From Ipomoea triloba (Eukaryota; Streptophyta; Magnoliopsida; Solanales; Convolvulaceae), in contig NC_044916.1 in assembly GCF_003576645.1 (NCBI RefSeq), positions 18,568,542 through 18,632,541 on the forward strand: 64,000 nucleotides of DNA, read 5' to 3'. Position 1 is the stretch's first letter. Each line of letters opens with the position of its first letter. The translations under genes and the position numbers were made by a program. The notes below the pieces were generated by a model. It searched no databases, had not been told where the DNA came from, and saw nothing but the letters and a program-made list of their open reading frames with translations. Positions 1 to 12,324 of this stretch are shown here, in pieces.

Positions 1-847
1 AATTGAACTAACCTTGGTAGGGCATGGGGCAAAAGGTGAGCCTAATGGTGAGCTTAATGAGAAAACAAAACCCTTGAATCATAAATAGAAAAAGGCATGA
101 GGGGTTGACACGAGGAGAAGTCGAAAAGGCAAAAGGCCAATCACCAAAGAGTTTAAAAAATTGAGGGAAGCCAATTCGTTGGGTTGTGTCCAAACCATAG
201 TCTTCGATAAGCAAAAAGCTTTATCTGGAGTCAGTTGTTCACATAAAAAGATCCCAAGAATTGAGAAAATAGAGCTGAGGTGAGCCGCTTTGCTAGGATT
301 TGAGTACCCATTGCACTGACCTTCGAAAAAGCATGGATCTCCATGTGAAGTCGGGTGGCTCGATGACGTTATCCTAGGAAGTGAGAAGAAAGAGGGACCG
401 CGCTAAGCCAAAAGCGGTGAGTGGTCCATGCCCCTACCCTCATTTACATTTACGTTGGGCTTTGGCGTATAAGGATGGAAAGTTGATTAGCTAGTGCACA
501 TCATTCCCACTAGTAGGATCGGTTAGAGGCCCTATTTAAATAAGAAGGTGAACCAAAACTTTAGAAATGCATGCTTGCGTATGGTGCGAGAAGTGTGATC
601 CTTTGTTTTATTTGTTTTATCTACGAAAGGTTTTTATTTCCCGAAAATATTTCTTGAGTAGCTGACATCTGACCAAAATCCTTTGTAGATAACACAAATG
701 ATTTCTCCCGTTTCAACAGTCTTAGACACCCATTATTTTGACTTGCCAAAAGCTTTGTTTTGCATGAGAGAGTATCTCGGAGACTTATAAGCTTAGAGAG
801 TCAAATGTCTTGCTTGAGGACAAGCAAGAAAGAAAGTGTGGAAAATT
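1..847 (+). mobile_element. 3' non-coding internal end of an Athila/Tat-like Ty3/Gypsy element
   Basis: No convincing coding frame is present. The segment ends with the phrase 'cttgaggacaagcaag' followed by a purine-rich AAGAAAGAAAGTGTGG stretch directly before TGATAAGACTCC. From family knowledge this is the usual end of Athila/Tat-type plant elements: untranslated tail, polypurine tract, then the 3' LTR. Bases 17-847 recur exactly at 1293-2123. The short frames here are not supported as genes. The clade is inferred from the tail motif only, because no pol domain lies inside the window. Confidence 0.6.
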
Positions 848-1292
848 TGATAAGACTCCGAGATACCCTTATTTCAAGCACATTTTAGGGTGTTTTATCG
901 CGTCTATAGCATCCTTACTTGGTAAATTATGTGCGTAAATGCTTGAAAATCACTAACTGATGCACAAAAGCTATTTTTAGCTTAAAAGAAGTAAAATAGG
1001 AGCCCCGGGAGCAAATAGGACCAAAAAATGAGCTTAAAGAGCAAACCAGGCAAGAGTAGAGCCCCGAAGGACCAATCTGGAAGGCCACACGCGTGTGAGC
1101 AGATGTGAAAACTTTCCAGAAGCTTCCCACGCACTCTCACACGCGTGTGAGAGGCGTGGAGACGATGATGCGCGAATTTCAGCTAGGGTTGTCATTTCGG
1201 AGACTATTTAAACCCCTTTGATGAATTTTCAGAGGGAGAGCCTAGAAAATTAGTTTTCCTTTTCTTAGTTTTTCCTTTGGAGAACTTTCTCN

Positions 1293-2453
1293 GTAGGGCA
1301 TGGGGCAAAAGGTGAGCCTAATGGTGAGCTTAATGAGAAAACAAAACCCTTGAATCATAAATAGAAAAAGGCATGAGGGGTTGACACGAGGAGAAGTCGA
1401 AAAGGCAAAAGGCCAATCACCAAAGAGTTTAAAAAATTGAGGGAAGCCAATTCGTTGGGTTGTGTCCAAACCATAGTCTTCGATAAGCAAAAAGCTTTAT
1501 CTGGAGTCAGTTGTTCACATAAAAAGATCCCAAGAATTGAGAAAATAGAGCTGAGGTGAGCCGCTTTGCTAGGATTTGAGTACCCATTGCACTGACCTTC
1601 GAAAAAGCATGGATCTCCATGTGAAGTCGGGTGGCTCGATGACGTTATCCTAGGAAGTGAGAAGAAAGAGGGACCGCGCTAAGCCAAAAGCGGTGAGTGG
1701 TCCATGCCCCTACCCTCATTTACATTTACGTTGGGCTTTGGCGTATAAGGATGGAAAGTTGATTAGCTAGTGCACATCATTCCCACTAGTAGGATCGGTT
1801 AGAGGCCCTATTTAAATAAGAAGGTGAACCAAAACTTTAGAAATGCATGCTTGCGTATGGTGCGAGAAGTGTGATCCTTTGTTTTATTTGTTTTATCTAC
1901 GAAAGGTTTTTATTTCCCGAAAATATTTCTTGAGTAGCTGACATCTGACCAAAATCCTTTGTAGATAACACAAATGATTTCTCCCGTTTCAACAGTCTTA
2001 GACACCCATTATTTTGACTTGCCAAAAGCTTTGTTTTGCATGAGAGAGTATCTCGGAGACTTATAAGCTTAGAGAGTCAAATGTCTTGCTTGAGGACAAG
2101 CAAGAAAGAAAGTGTGGAAAATTTGATAAGACTCCGAGATACCCTTATTTCAAGCACATTTTAGGGTGTTTTATCGCGTCTATAGCATCCTTACTTGGTA
2201 AATTATGTGCGTAAATGCTTGAAAATCACTAACTGATGCACAAAAGCTATTTTTAGCTTAAAAGAAGTAAAATAGGAGCCCCGGGAGCAAATAGGACCAA
2301 AAAATGAGCTTAAAGAGCAAACCAGGCAAGAGTAGAGCCCCGAAGGACCAATCTGGAAGGCCACACGCGTGTGAGCAGATGTGAAAACTTTCCAGAAGCT
2401 TCCCACGCACTCTCACACGCGTGTGAGAGGCGTGGAGACGATGATGCGCGAAT
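1293..2453 (+). repeat. Exact 1161-base direct duplication of bases 17-1177
   Basis: Bases 1293-2453 match 17-1177 with an offset of 1276 wherever I compared them, including short frames and palindromes. The two copies are joined by a single N at 1292, and the second ends at a single N at 2454. Exact identity plus single-N joins suggests unmerged overlapping contig ends rather than a biological tandem repeat. Confidence 0.8.
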
Positions 2454-2759
2454 NAACAGGAGCCCCGGGAGCAAATAGGACCAAAAGATGAGCTTAAAGA
2501 GCAAACCAGGCAAGAGCGGAGCCCCGGAGGACCAATCTGGAAGGCCACACGCGTGTGAGCAAGCGTGAAAACTTTCCAGAAGCTTCCCACGCACTCTCAC
2601 ACGCGTGTGAGAGGCGTGGAGACGATGATGCGCGAATTTCAGCTAGGGTTGTCATTTCGGAGACTATTTAAACCCCTTTGATGAATTTTCAGAGGGAGAG
2701 CCTAGAAAATTAGTTTTCCTTTTCTTAGTTTTTCCTTTGGAGAACTTTCTCCATTTTTC

Positions 2760-2928
2760 NNNNNNNNNNNNNNNNNNNNNNNNNNNNNNNNNNNNNNNNN
2801 NNNNNNNNNNNNNNNNNNNNNNNNNNNNNNNNNNNNNNNNNNNNNNNNNNNNNNNNNNNNNNNNNNNNNNNNNNNNNNNNNNNNNNNNNNNNNNNNNNNN
2901 NNNNNNNNNNNNNNNNNNNNNNNNNNNN
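2760..2928. other. Assembly gap (169 N)
   Basis: Run of N within the LTR copies. The sequence on each side is LTR. Reading frames crossing this gap are meaningless. Confidence 0.99.
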
Positions 2929-3892
2929 ATGCGCGAATTTCAGCTAGGGTTGTCATTTCGGAGACTATTTAAACCCCTTTGATGAATTTTCAGAGGAGGA
3001 TTCCAGAATTTTAGTTTTCCCTTTTCTTAGTTTTTCCTTTGGAGAACTTTCTCCATTTTTCTTAGTTTTTAGATTAGATCAATCTCCATTGTAGAAGACA
3101 ACAAGCTTGGATTGAAGATCTTCTTCTCTCTAGGTGATCTCTATTTCATTTCTATAATTTTAGCTATCTTGTTCTTGGATTAAGTTAGCTTTTGCTTGCA
3201 TTTCATATTATGAGTAGCTAATTTAGTCTAGGGATTTGGATTGTGTGATTGAATATTGCTTTTGTGATGATCTTATTTCTATATCTTGGATCTATGAGTT
3301 TGTGTTGATGGATTATCTATTCTTGTCTTTTGATTGTTGTTTTGATGAGATCTTGTTTAGATTTGGCCAATCTAGATGAGAGATTGAGCTCTTGACTCTT
3401 TCATGTCTTTGATTAGAGTTAGGATTTGAAGCTTGACACAATCAAAGTTCCTATGGACTTCTTAAGAATAGTAGGATAGTGTGTAGCTTAAGTGTTTGAT
3501 AAAATTCATCTTAGAACTTTGGATGCTTGAAGGCATTCCTAAGTCAAAGAAGGCTTAGTACACATGGTGGAAAAGGACTAAGACAACACACTCTTGAATA
3601 GACAATATCCTAGCAATCCTAATCCTTGACCTTAGACACTCCACTATGCAATATTCATGAACACTATCCAATCCCTACCCCTTTTACATATTCACAAAAC
3701 CACTTTTATTTTACTTTACTACTCTCTTGCACTCAAACCAACCAATGAACTACTCTCACTCACAAATCCACATTTCACCACACTCGAATCCTATGCATGA
3801 TCCAATCAAGTAAACTCCCGAACGTTTGACACACCTCCACGTCCCTCCTTCGAGACTGACACTCAGGGAGTCACAGACTTTCCGTTTTATCA

Positions 3893-3940
3893 TAAATATC
3901 TTTTGACGAATCAACCCCTACACAATACTGCTCCTTCAGT
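3893..3940. other. Short unassigned junction between two retroelements
   Basis: These 48 bases lie between the end of the Athila/Tat-like LTR and the point where similarity to the Tekay LTR begins (at 'ttaacata'). They match neither element by eye, and may be host DNA or filler from the deletion that removed the rest of the Tekay 3' LTR. Confidence 0.4.
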
Positions 3941-3949
3941 TAACATATA

Positions 3950-4018
<69 letters not shown>

Positions 4019-5183
4019 TACAACATCTTATATTAATTATACATACATACCTTATACGCATATAATATGTATTATCATACTTACACGTACATACATACAC
4101 TATATAATATGCATAGTATTTCAAATTTAGATATTTAGGCACATTAACAACCACATCTCACTAACACAACATCTTGAACATATATATTATGTAAGATACA
4201 TTGACATATATATATATTATACATACAAGCATGTACACAATAATTTCACCTAAAATTCATCATATTTCATATATACACTAGCAATTATCTAATTTCAAGT
4301 GACCTTAACCTACTTAAGGGATTCCTTACCTTTTTGGAAGTGTACTAATACCGTAGGATGAATCTTGAACTTTTTCCCCAAATTTTCACTCAAAACCCTA
4401 GGAGGAAATTTAACATTATAGCAACAAATATTAAGAAACTATACTCAAATTCAAGATCTAGGAAGGAAAATAAAGCTTTCTACCGAATAAAAATTAGAGT
4501 TTTACCGAATAGTTTGAGACTTGTGAAGGAATTTTAGCTATGGAAGGTGGAGCTTTAATGGAAGAAGATGATCTCTCTCTCTCTCTTCTCCTTTGTGATT
4601 TCGGCCAAGTGAAGGGGAAAAGGAAAAAAAATGCCTTATGATCCGACTCTCACTTGGTTGACTAGTATCACCTAAACATGTGGTATATGTTGTGACAAGT
4701 GTCACTTGCTTATGGTTTGGTCTTGACAAAAAATATCTTAGCTAGACTGATCGGGATTAAAACAGATGAATTCTCGGTAGAAAATAATTTAGATAGAATA
4801 ATTTTCGAGACCAAAAATTTATCCTAGACTAAACCTCAAAATTGGGCTAGGTTCGGTATACCGAGAAATACAGCGATGCTACGGTCAAAATAAATTTTCA
4901 CTGCTACAAGTTAATTTAATTAAATAGGAAATTCAAGGTTATTAGTATGGTGCCTAATAACCCACTTCCTAGGACAAACGGGACAGAACACATATTCCTA
5001 AAATTTTTACAGTTCGCGACCGGTACGTATGATCGCAGCTTATTAACGACTATTTTAGCTAGCAAAAATTATTCTGAAATATCTATGAATTATAACTTGA
5101 GCATGCCAATGCCTTAGAATAAAATCTAAACCTTCCCCTTTTTTTTTTTAAATTTTTAGTAGAAAATATTTCGGGGTATTACA
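3941..5183 (-). repeat. Truncated 3' LTR of the Tekay element
   Basis: Starts on the minus strand with TGTAATACCCCG at 5183, next to the polypurine tract, and stays collinear with 13488-12270 until similarity stops near 3941. It includes a (TA)n tract at about 3954-4011. The remaining roughly 1.9 kb of LTR seen in the right copy (10309-12270) is missing here. Confidence 0.8.
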
Positions 5184-5200
5184 CTCTACCCCCCTTAAAA
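5184..5200 (-). promoter_or_regulatory. Polypurine tract of the Tekay element
   Basis: The minus strand reads TTTTAAGGGGGGTAGAG immediately before the LTR start TGTAATACC. This is the expected position and composition for the plus-strand primer of reverse transcription, and it fixes the LTR boundary. Confidence 0.8.
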
Positions 5201-5308
5201 GAGTTTCGCCCTCGAAACTATGGTTAACTACACTTTTTGGAAAGGGAGTTTCAATTTGGAAAGAAATGATTCAGTATAAAAGGAAAAGGGAAGTGATTGG
5301 AATAATCA

Positions 5309-6820
5309 TTAAGCTTTAGGTTCTCCCTTACCTTGCTCAAACAACATAGGGTATCGCGTTCTCATTTCGTCTTCCAACTCCCATGTGGCTTCTTCCACCA
5401 AATGGTTTGACCATAACACTTTCACCAACTTTATGGACTTTCTGCAGGTATCCCGGGTCTTAGTATCCAATATTTTCACTGGTTTTTCTTCATATGATAA
5501 GTTCTCATCCAAAGTCACCTCCTCAGGTTGAAGTACATGTGATGTGTCATATACATACTTCCTTAATTGAGACACATGAAATACAATTTGCACTCGATCC
5601 AGCACCGCAGGTAGCGCTAATCGGTATGCCACCTTTCCGATCCTCTCAAGGATTTCATATGGTCCAATATATCTTGGACTCAATTTTCCTTTCTTCCCGA
5701 ACCGCATCACTCCTCTTGTAGGAGATATTTTCAGCCATACCTTATCACCTTCTTGAAATTCAACTGATTGCCTTCTTCGATCAGCATAAGACTTTTGTCG
5801 GTCCTGGGCAGCTTTCATCCTTCCTCGGATCAACTTGACCTTTTCTGTCATTTCTTGAAGATATTCAGGTCCTAATGTCACAGAATTAACCGAATCTTCC
5901 CAACATAGAGGGCTTCTACACTTCTGTCCATATAAGGCTTTATACGGCGCCATTTGGATACTTGCATGATGACTATTATTGTAAGAAAACTCGATTAGAT
6001 CTAAATGTTCATCCCACGATCCTTGAAAGTCCAATACACAAGCCCTTAGCATATCTTCTAAGGTTTGTATAGTCCTCTCAGTCTGTCCATCAGTCATAGG
6101 ATGAAAAGCAGTACTAAGTTTCAATTTTGTTCCCATAGCTGCTTGTAAAGCTTGCCAAAATTGTGACAAGAATCGAGAATCTCTATCAGAAACAATATCC
6201 TTGGGTATTCCATGATACTTAACCACCTTGTTCACATAAGCCTTTGCCAATTGAGTCATAGTCCAAGTTTCTTTCATGGCAATAAACCTTGCGGTCTTGG
6301 TAAGCCTGTCCACTATTACCCATATCTTGTCTTTCCCTGACCTCATTAATGGCAATCCTCCCACAAAATCCATAGAGATAGAGTCCCACTTCCACTGAGG
6401 AATCTCTAACGATTGTAGTAAACCCTTTGGTTTACTCCTCTCTGCTTTAACCTTCTGGCAGTTTAAGCACTTGGCCATAAATTCAGCTACGTCCTTCTTT
6501 ATGCCTGACCACCAAAAGTTTTGTTTCAGATCTTTGTAAAGTTTGTCTCCTCCAGGGTGAACTGAATATGGGGTATAGTGACCTTCTTTCATTAGCTGAT
6601 CCATTATCTTCTTACAACCTGTAGGTATAATCCATCTGCCTTGAAATCTCATACTCCCATCTGGGTGTAACTCAAATGGACCATGTTTTCCATCAATCAT
6701 TTTCTCCTTGATTTTATTCACCTCATCGTCCTCTCCTTGTGCTTGTTTGATTTCTTCAAATAGGATTGGAGTGGCCGACAGGTAATATAGTTTCATCTCT
6801 TGTTCCACTTGACCACCCAT
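5309..6820 (-). pseudogene. Integrase with C-terminal chromodomain (Tekay pol, 3' part)
   Basis: Open for 503 residues, though it is only the C-terminal part of a polyprotein, so the apparent start is not the real one. The N-terminal zinc-binding part shows SVHPGG and then CLNCQ. The catalytic core carries the D-D-E residues in SMDFVGG, SDRDSRF and GQTERTIQ. The last 60 or so residues (from about 440) read as a chromodomain with KVLWSNHLVEEATWE, the module that guides chromoviruses to marked chromatin. The integrase would insert the cDNA. The segment is intact, but it is cut off from RNase H by a broken stretch at 6821-6940. Confidence in the identity is high. Confidence 0.9.
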
Positions 6821-6940
6821 TTTTATTTCTAGATTGAGCCTTTGAAAGTCCTTGCATAATTACTCGGGCAATACCCAAAGAGCGTGATTTGACTTCCGAC
6901 TCAATGCATCCGCTACCTTGTTTGCTTTGCCTTCCTAGTA

Positions 6941-7465
6941 TTAGATTTCCAAATCATAATCCTTGATCAACTCCACCCATCTTCTTTGCCTCAAATTGAG
7001 ATCTCTCTGAGTGAAGATGTACTTTAAACTCTTATGATCCGTAAAGATCTTGCAAGTAACTCCATAGAGGTAGTGTCGCCAGATTTTGAGAGCAAACACC
7101 ACAGCTGCTAGTTCTAGATCATGGGTTGGGTAGTTAGCTTCATGTGGTTTCAATTGACGAGATGCATAAATTATTATCCTTCCATGTTGCATCAAGACAC
7201 ATCCCAGTCCTTTGTGAGACGCATCTGTGTATAGTTCATAGCCTTCTGTTCCAACAGGTAAGGTTAACACTGGGGCAGTTGTTAACCTCTTCTTAAGTTC
7301 TTGGAACGCATGCTTACATTCTTCAGTCCAACTGTACTTGGTAGTCCTTTTTAGCATATTTGTCAACGGTCTTCTACCTTCTAGAAATCCTGGACAAATC
7401 TTCGGTAATAGCCCGCCAACCCTAAGAAACTTCGGACTTCCGTAACCGACTTGGGTGCTTCCCAT
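6941..7465 (-). pseudogene. RNase H domain and end of reverse transcriptase (Tekay pol)
   Basis: The frame covers the RT connection ([19 protein letters not shown]) and the RNase H domain, with [11 protein letters not shown] (first catalytic Asp), [11 protein letters not shown] (Glu) and [11 protein letters not shown] (Asp). RNase H removes the RNA template during reverse transcription. The first 25 or so residues are out of the ancestral frame, marking a frameshift between this block and the RT core. A break at 6821-6940 separates it from integrase. Confidence 0.85.
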
Positions 7466-7599
7466 TCCATTACCGCTCTTATCTTAGTTCGGTCCACTAC
7501 TATTCCTTCCTTGGTGACTATGTGACCAAGAAATGCTACTTCCTCCCTCCAAAATTCGCACTTAGACAGTTTTGCAAAAAGTTTCTTTTCCCTCAGTAT

Positions 7600-7935
7600 C
7601 TACAATACTGTCCAAAGATGTTCTTCGTGCTCCTCCGGTGTCTTTGAGTAAACCAAGATATCGTCTATAAAGACAACGATGAACTTATCTAGATATGGAA
7701 GGAAAATCATGTTCATCAAATCCATGAAAGTCCCTGGTGCGTTTGTCACTCCGAACGGCATGACGGTGAATTCGTAGTGCCCATATCTAGTCCGGAATGC
7801 TGTTTTGGGAATATCCTGCTCCACGACTCGCACTTGGTGATATCCTGATCGTAAATCGATTTTTGAAAATACTCCAGCTCCCTTCAATTGATCAAACAGA
7901 TCGTCGATCCTGGGCAATGGGTACCTGTTCTTCAC
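7600..7935 (-). pseudogene. Reverse transcriptase core (Tekay pol)
   Basis: Contains the RT palm motifs [40 protein letters not shown] and the catalytic FIDDILVYS. It ends at a TAG where family members continue with a glutamine, so this is a nonsense mutation. The thumb continues in another frame over 7599-7466. The N-terminal fingers lie at the end of the protease frame, separated by a TGA near 8015 that probably replaced a tryptophan codon. Confidence 0.88.
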
Positions 7936-8016
7936 TGTGACCCGATTGAGTTCTCTATAATCGATACACAGTCTCAGGCTTCCATCCTTCTTCTTTACGA
8001 ACAGTACCGGTGCGCC

Positions 8017-8691
8017 TCAAGGTGACACACTTGGTCTGATGAATCCCTTCTCCAATAACTCCGCCAATTGAGCCTTCAACTCTTCCATCTCTTTCGGTGC
8101 CATTCGATAAGGCGCTTTTGAAATTGGCGCGGTTCCTGGTACGAGATCAATAGTGAATTCCACTTCCCTCTCCGGCGGCATTTCCGTGAGATCCTCTGGA
8201 AACACGTCGGGAAATTCACGCACTACTGGGATTTGGTTGATCTCAAGTTCTTCCATCTCAGCGTCTTGCACCAAGCAGAGGTACACTTCACACCCTTTGT
8301 GAGCGTACTTCCTCAACTTCTGCATCACTATCAACTTGGGCTCGGGTTTCTTCTCAATCCCTCGGTAGGATATTCTCTTCCCCTTCGGTCCTCGCAGGAC
8401 AACCTTTCGCTCATTACATATTATCTGAGCCTTATACCTATCCAACCAGTCCATTCCGAGTACCACGTCGATGCCCTCTAACTCAAAACGAATAAGGTTT
8501 GCAAGACAATTGAATCCCGTTATTTCTATCGAAATATTGTCATAACCATCCTTACAGGCTACCACTATCCCCGAGGCAGTTTTCACATTTAAATCTAACT
8601 TAATAGTAGGCCTTAGCTTCAATCTATCCGCAAATGTAGATGATATAAAGGAATTGGTAGCTCCTGTATCAAATAATACGGAACCAAGCAC
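8017..8691 (-). pseudogene. Aspartic protease and start of reverse transcriptase (Tekay pol)
   Basis: Begins with a retroviral-type protease motif, VLFDTGATNSFIS, whose DTGA holds the catalytic aspartate. The linker then leads into the RT entry motif with EEL.AQL.ELLEKGFIRPSVSP. The frame ends at TGA inside the conserved SPWGAP motif (SP then stop). The protease would cleave the Gag-Pol polyprotein. It lies directly downstream of gag in the element's direction. Confidence 0.88.
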
Positions 8692-8714
8692 TGAGTTTAT
8701 GAGTAATGTACCGG

Positions 8715-9883
8715 TTACGACGTCGCTAGCCTGAGCCTGAGCGCTATTGACGACGTAGTTCGGCCTTGGTTCCCTGTGCTGCTTTCTCCCATCGGCAACT
8801 TCCCTTTGTTGTTCGGACCTGTAACAGCGTTCGTCGGCCTTCCCCGGTTTACTTGTTGAGAATTAACTCCCCTGTTTCCTGCTTCCGCGGGTTTCCAACC
8901 GTTGCTCCCATTGAATCCTCCTCCTTGCCTGGTATTCTGTGAGGGGTTTCGAAGGTTTTCCACCCTGGTTTGGCACTCGTAGAATTTGTGTCCTAAGAGA
9001 CCACACTTGTAGCACCTTATCCTCACCCCTTGGCAATTTTCTCCAGGATGGTACTTCCCACATCTGCGGCAACCAGGCTGCTTTCCTTGGTCTGTTCTTC
9101 CCCTCTTCTCTCCCTGCCTTGGTTGAAATCCTCCTTGGTTAGACTTCCTATCATCCACCTTGAATTTCCTCTGTTTATCATCAGCTTTTCTTTTGTTCTT
9201 GCCGTAAACTTCCTGTTGGTCCAGATACACTTGATACTGATCCGATGACCGATCATACGCCTCCTTGAGAGTAGAGCACATGAATGGTGCGATTGCCCTT
9301 CTCACGTCCCAATCCAGTCCCCGCCCAAATCTTCTTGCTTTGCTCGCCTCGTCCGGCACAATGTCTTGAGCAGACCTCATTAGCTCCACATACTTGTCAT
9401 AGTAGACCTGGACAGTTTCTCCTTTCTGCTTCAGTCGCAAGAATTCCTCGCACTTGATTCCCTTAATTCGCTCCGTGTAAAACTGTCCTCTCAATTCTTC
9501 CTTGAATTCCTCCCAGCCAAAGCCTGGGTTTTGCAGGAGTTCGGGTCCAGCCGTTGCCCACCAGTTGTCCACGGCTCTCGTCAGGTAATAAGCTGCAGAA
9601 GATACTCGCTGATTCGCCGGGCAATTTACTGCGTTAAGCAGTTTATCAAATGTCCATATCCATTCTTCCAAACCACTGGATCATTTTCCCCTACGTAATA
9701 CGGTGGCTGTCTACTTGCTATGGCTTTAGCAAAGTCGACCCGAGGGGGTCCCTGATTTTGATTCTTGATCTGCCGAGCCATCATAAACCCAGCCATCTGT
9801 TCCATTGCCAACGCCATACGATCCATTGATGTGATGTCGTCGCCATGTCCAGCAGGTACATTTCGTCTAGGCGGCATTTTCAC
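8715..9883 (-). pseudogene. Gag with two zinc knuckles (Tekay), one frameshift
   Basis: Two frames make up one gag. Bases 9883-9626 start at a methionine with PPRRNVPAG and end shortly after GENDPVVW. Bases 9671-8715 continue with the capsid-like retrotransposon gag domain (MEEWIWTFDKLL to QYQVYLDQ). A basic linker follows, then two zinc knuckles: CRRCGKYHPGENC and CYKCGLLGHKFYEC. Paired knuckles are usual for Tekay elements. The shift lies near 9670. The protein would package element RNA into particles. Confidence 0.87.
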
Positions 9884-10290
9884 TAGACGACCGTTTCGAG
9901 TTAGCTTTCGAAGTATAAAAGTTACTAAGAAGTTAGCTAACTAAACAGTTAGTATAGCATCTCCTCAAGTTCACTCACAGCAATCATAAGAAATGATTAA
10001 CACATATAAGAATGCATAAGTATCAGTCAGAGTATTTAGCAACCAGAATCAAGAGATTCTGTAAAGTACAGATGAAGTACCCCCTTTAGGATGCTGCTTG
10101 GTCTCCAGCTCTGTTCCAGAAGCGCATATCCCAGTTAAGCTGAGGTAGCAACTTAGGTTAGTCTTAGCAAACTTAGGTTGACTCGGAACTTGGGCTCCTA
10201 AAGTCCATTTCGTACCTCTTAGGATTTTAACCTAGAGCTCCTAACAAAATTCCGCAACCTAGGCTCCAATCTAATCCCAAAGACTCGAAC
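9884..10290 (-). other. Untranslated leader of the Tekay element
   Basis: Non-coding stretch between the primer binding site and gag. I see no frame or repeat of note. Confidence 0.6.
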
Positions 10291-10308
10291 ACCGCTCTGA
10301 TATCAACT
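10291..10308 (-). promoter_or_regulatory. Primer binding site, initiator tRNA-Met type (Tekay)
   Basis: The minus strand reads TGATATCAGAGCGG just inside the LTR end. This is one change from TGGTATCAGAGC, the usual plant site complementary to the 3' end of initiator tRNA-Met. Confidence 0.75.
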
Positions 10309-10454
10309 TGTAACACCCCGGACCGGCTCGGCTTGCCGTACATCCGGAGGAGTTACTGCCACACCTAGAACGAGTTCCATCTCCTTTTGATAGACCCCAC
10401 TCTAGGTGCACAGGCTAAACGGAAACTTTTACTTGACAACAACAACCACTCATC

Positions 10455-10501
<47 letters not shown>

Positions 10502-12280
10502 GCATTTATATACATAAGTTTGCCCAACGGCTAAAATATAAGTTAAGGGTCATTCACGACCCGACTAGTTCAGCTAGCTGCCACTAAGGCTACAAAAACA
10601 TTTACACAAAAGAATTTTCCCACAGCATCTCCCGAGAAGTAACACCTAGACTATCCCTCGGTACATCGGACCTGTGAACTCGCCCCAGACTACATGCCAC
10701 TCCCCTTCAAACCATGTGAAATGGTCTAGGAAGCGGGAGGTGGTGTTAACCATGGACCATTCGTCCCAATGCTTTGGTGGAGCGTGATCCTAGGGGTAGG
10801 GGTAAGACACGATAAACTCTAAGGGGTCACTTCTGGTCAACACCTCAAAAGGATAAAAACCATAGGCCTGAACATCTGAGCCATCCTGAACAAAAGGGAA
10901 ACTGGCTGCAACTGGAGAGCTAACTGGAGCGAGCGGAGCATAACCCGGAGCATAAGGGTCAGTATCTAGCATCTGCTGTACATAATCATCATAATCCATG
11001 CCATGGAACTCATACTCCGGCGAACTTGGAGAGTTCGCCGCACTACAAGAACTCACGCTAGATTGCATCTGTAGGTAACACAATGAAGTGTAGTTAGCGC
11101 GACGGCTAAGTAAGGGGATCCGTGGGTCACCCAAAATTAAATTAAGGTTTTACAAGGCAGGTATTTAAAAACCTTTATTACCCTTACTCTACATTGATAC
11201 TTTACCTGCAAACAAGTCATCAAGTATAGTTTGCACAAGTAATAAGTAAGAATTGAAAAACAACCTAAGTTCTTTTGATAAGTGATTAATTACCAAGAAA
11301 GGTATTATTCAACACATCAATAATCATCTACGCATATAAGCAAGTAGTGGAAAATTATGAACTTCACGTTAATCACAATCTTGTATTTGAAAAATCTTCC
11401 TCACAGAGAAATTCCACCAACTTTTATCTCAAGAGGGTTCACCGACGCTCTTTTTCGCTTAAACAATCATCGCATCCCTTTTTAGCGTAGCTACAGAGTA
11501 ACTACATTTTCATACAAAATTCTCCACTTAGTTTCTTTGTAGAAAGCGTGAGGCCTTTGGAGTATTATCTTAACTCCCTCTCTGACCACTTGGATCATCG
11601 AACTCGGGTTCAGTGGTCATCCCCCGGTCTAACACTGATCCTCTAGACGTAAGGTTCGTTAGAATGATCCCTAGCTGGCCCTACTAGGTCCATAAAAACG
11701 ACACCTACCCGGACTTCCTAGAGTAACTATACTTTAAGTGTGCACACCCCCGCAGGAATTCCTCATCCTAACGAGTTATATAGTACTCGGCGAATAGACT
11801 TCGCCCTTTCGTATGAATGATCATACTATATATAACAACCTTGGGCAATGGCAGTTTAAGCCACCCGAAGGCTAATCAAGGTCCTCCTCAACTTTACTAG
11901 AAACTAAGGGTTTGAAAACATTTTCCCTTCTTCCTCATCTTCCTTGAGTCAAAATCAATTTTTGGACATATTCAACAAAATCAAGTCCCGATTTGAAATC
12001 AATCAACACTCTTAGCCTAGTCCAAAAGTTTTGTTTCTCAAAACATTTTGATAGTTCACTAATTACCATACACTATAGTAATAAAGTGTAACTATCCCAT
12101 AATTTCTATCATCACATTACATATGTACATAACACAACATATATGTACATATGCATACAACATATCACCACACACATTTAGGCATACTTTTATAAAGTAC
12201 ACATACTATATATATATGTATATACATAATATAAATTTCCCATAATACTCCTACATGTATGTATACACGGTTAACATACA

Positions 12281-12324
<44 letters not shown>

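Larger units (their letters stand above)
848..3892 (+). repeat. 3' LTR of the Athila/Tat-like element, interrupted by duplications and N gaps
   Basis: The LTR begins TGATAAGAC at 848 (again at 2124) and ends CGTTTTATCA at 3892, giving complementary TGATAA/TTATCA ends. It holds a GC-rich block with two CACACGCGTGTG palindromes (1086-1097 and 1134-1153), a likely TATA-like 'actatttaaacccc' at about 1202 and 2662, then AT-rich U5. The true LTR is not 3 kb long. It appears as overlapping copies: 848-1291, 2124-2453, a diverged partial copy 2455-2759, a 169-base N gap at 2760-2928, and 2929-3892. The next five bases (3893-3897, TAAAT) may be the target duplication, but the partner end lies outside the window. 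Confidence 0.6.

Noticed and set aside
8..2600. Several minus-strand open frames repeated in the LTR copies
   Set aside because: They are in LTR or 3' non-coding sequence, recur only because the DNA is duplicated, and some cross N.
2702..2982. Open frames across the N gap on both strands
   Set aside because: Artefact of N being read as open.
8863..9256. Additional open frames on both strands over Tekay gag
   Set aside because: Shadows of the gag frame with no domain similarity.
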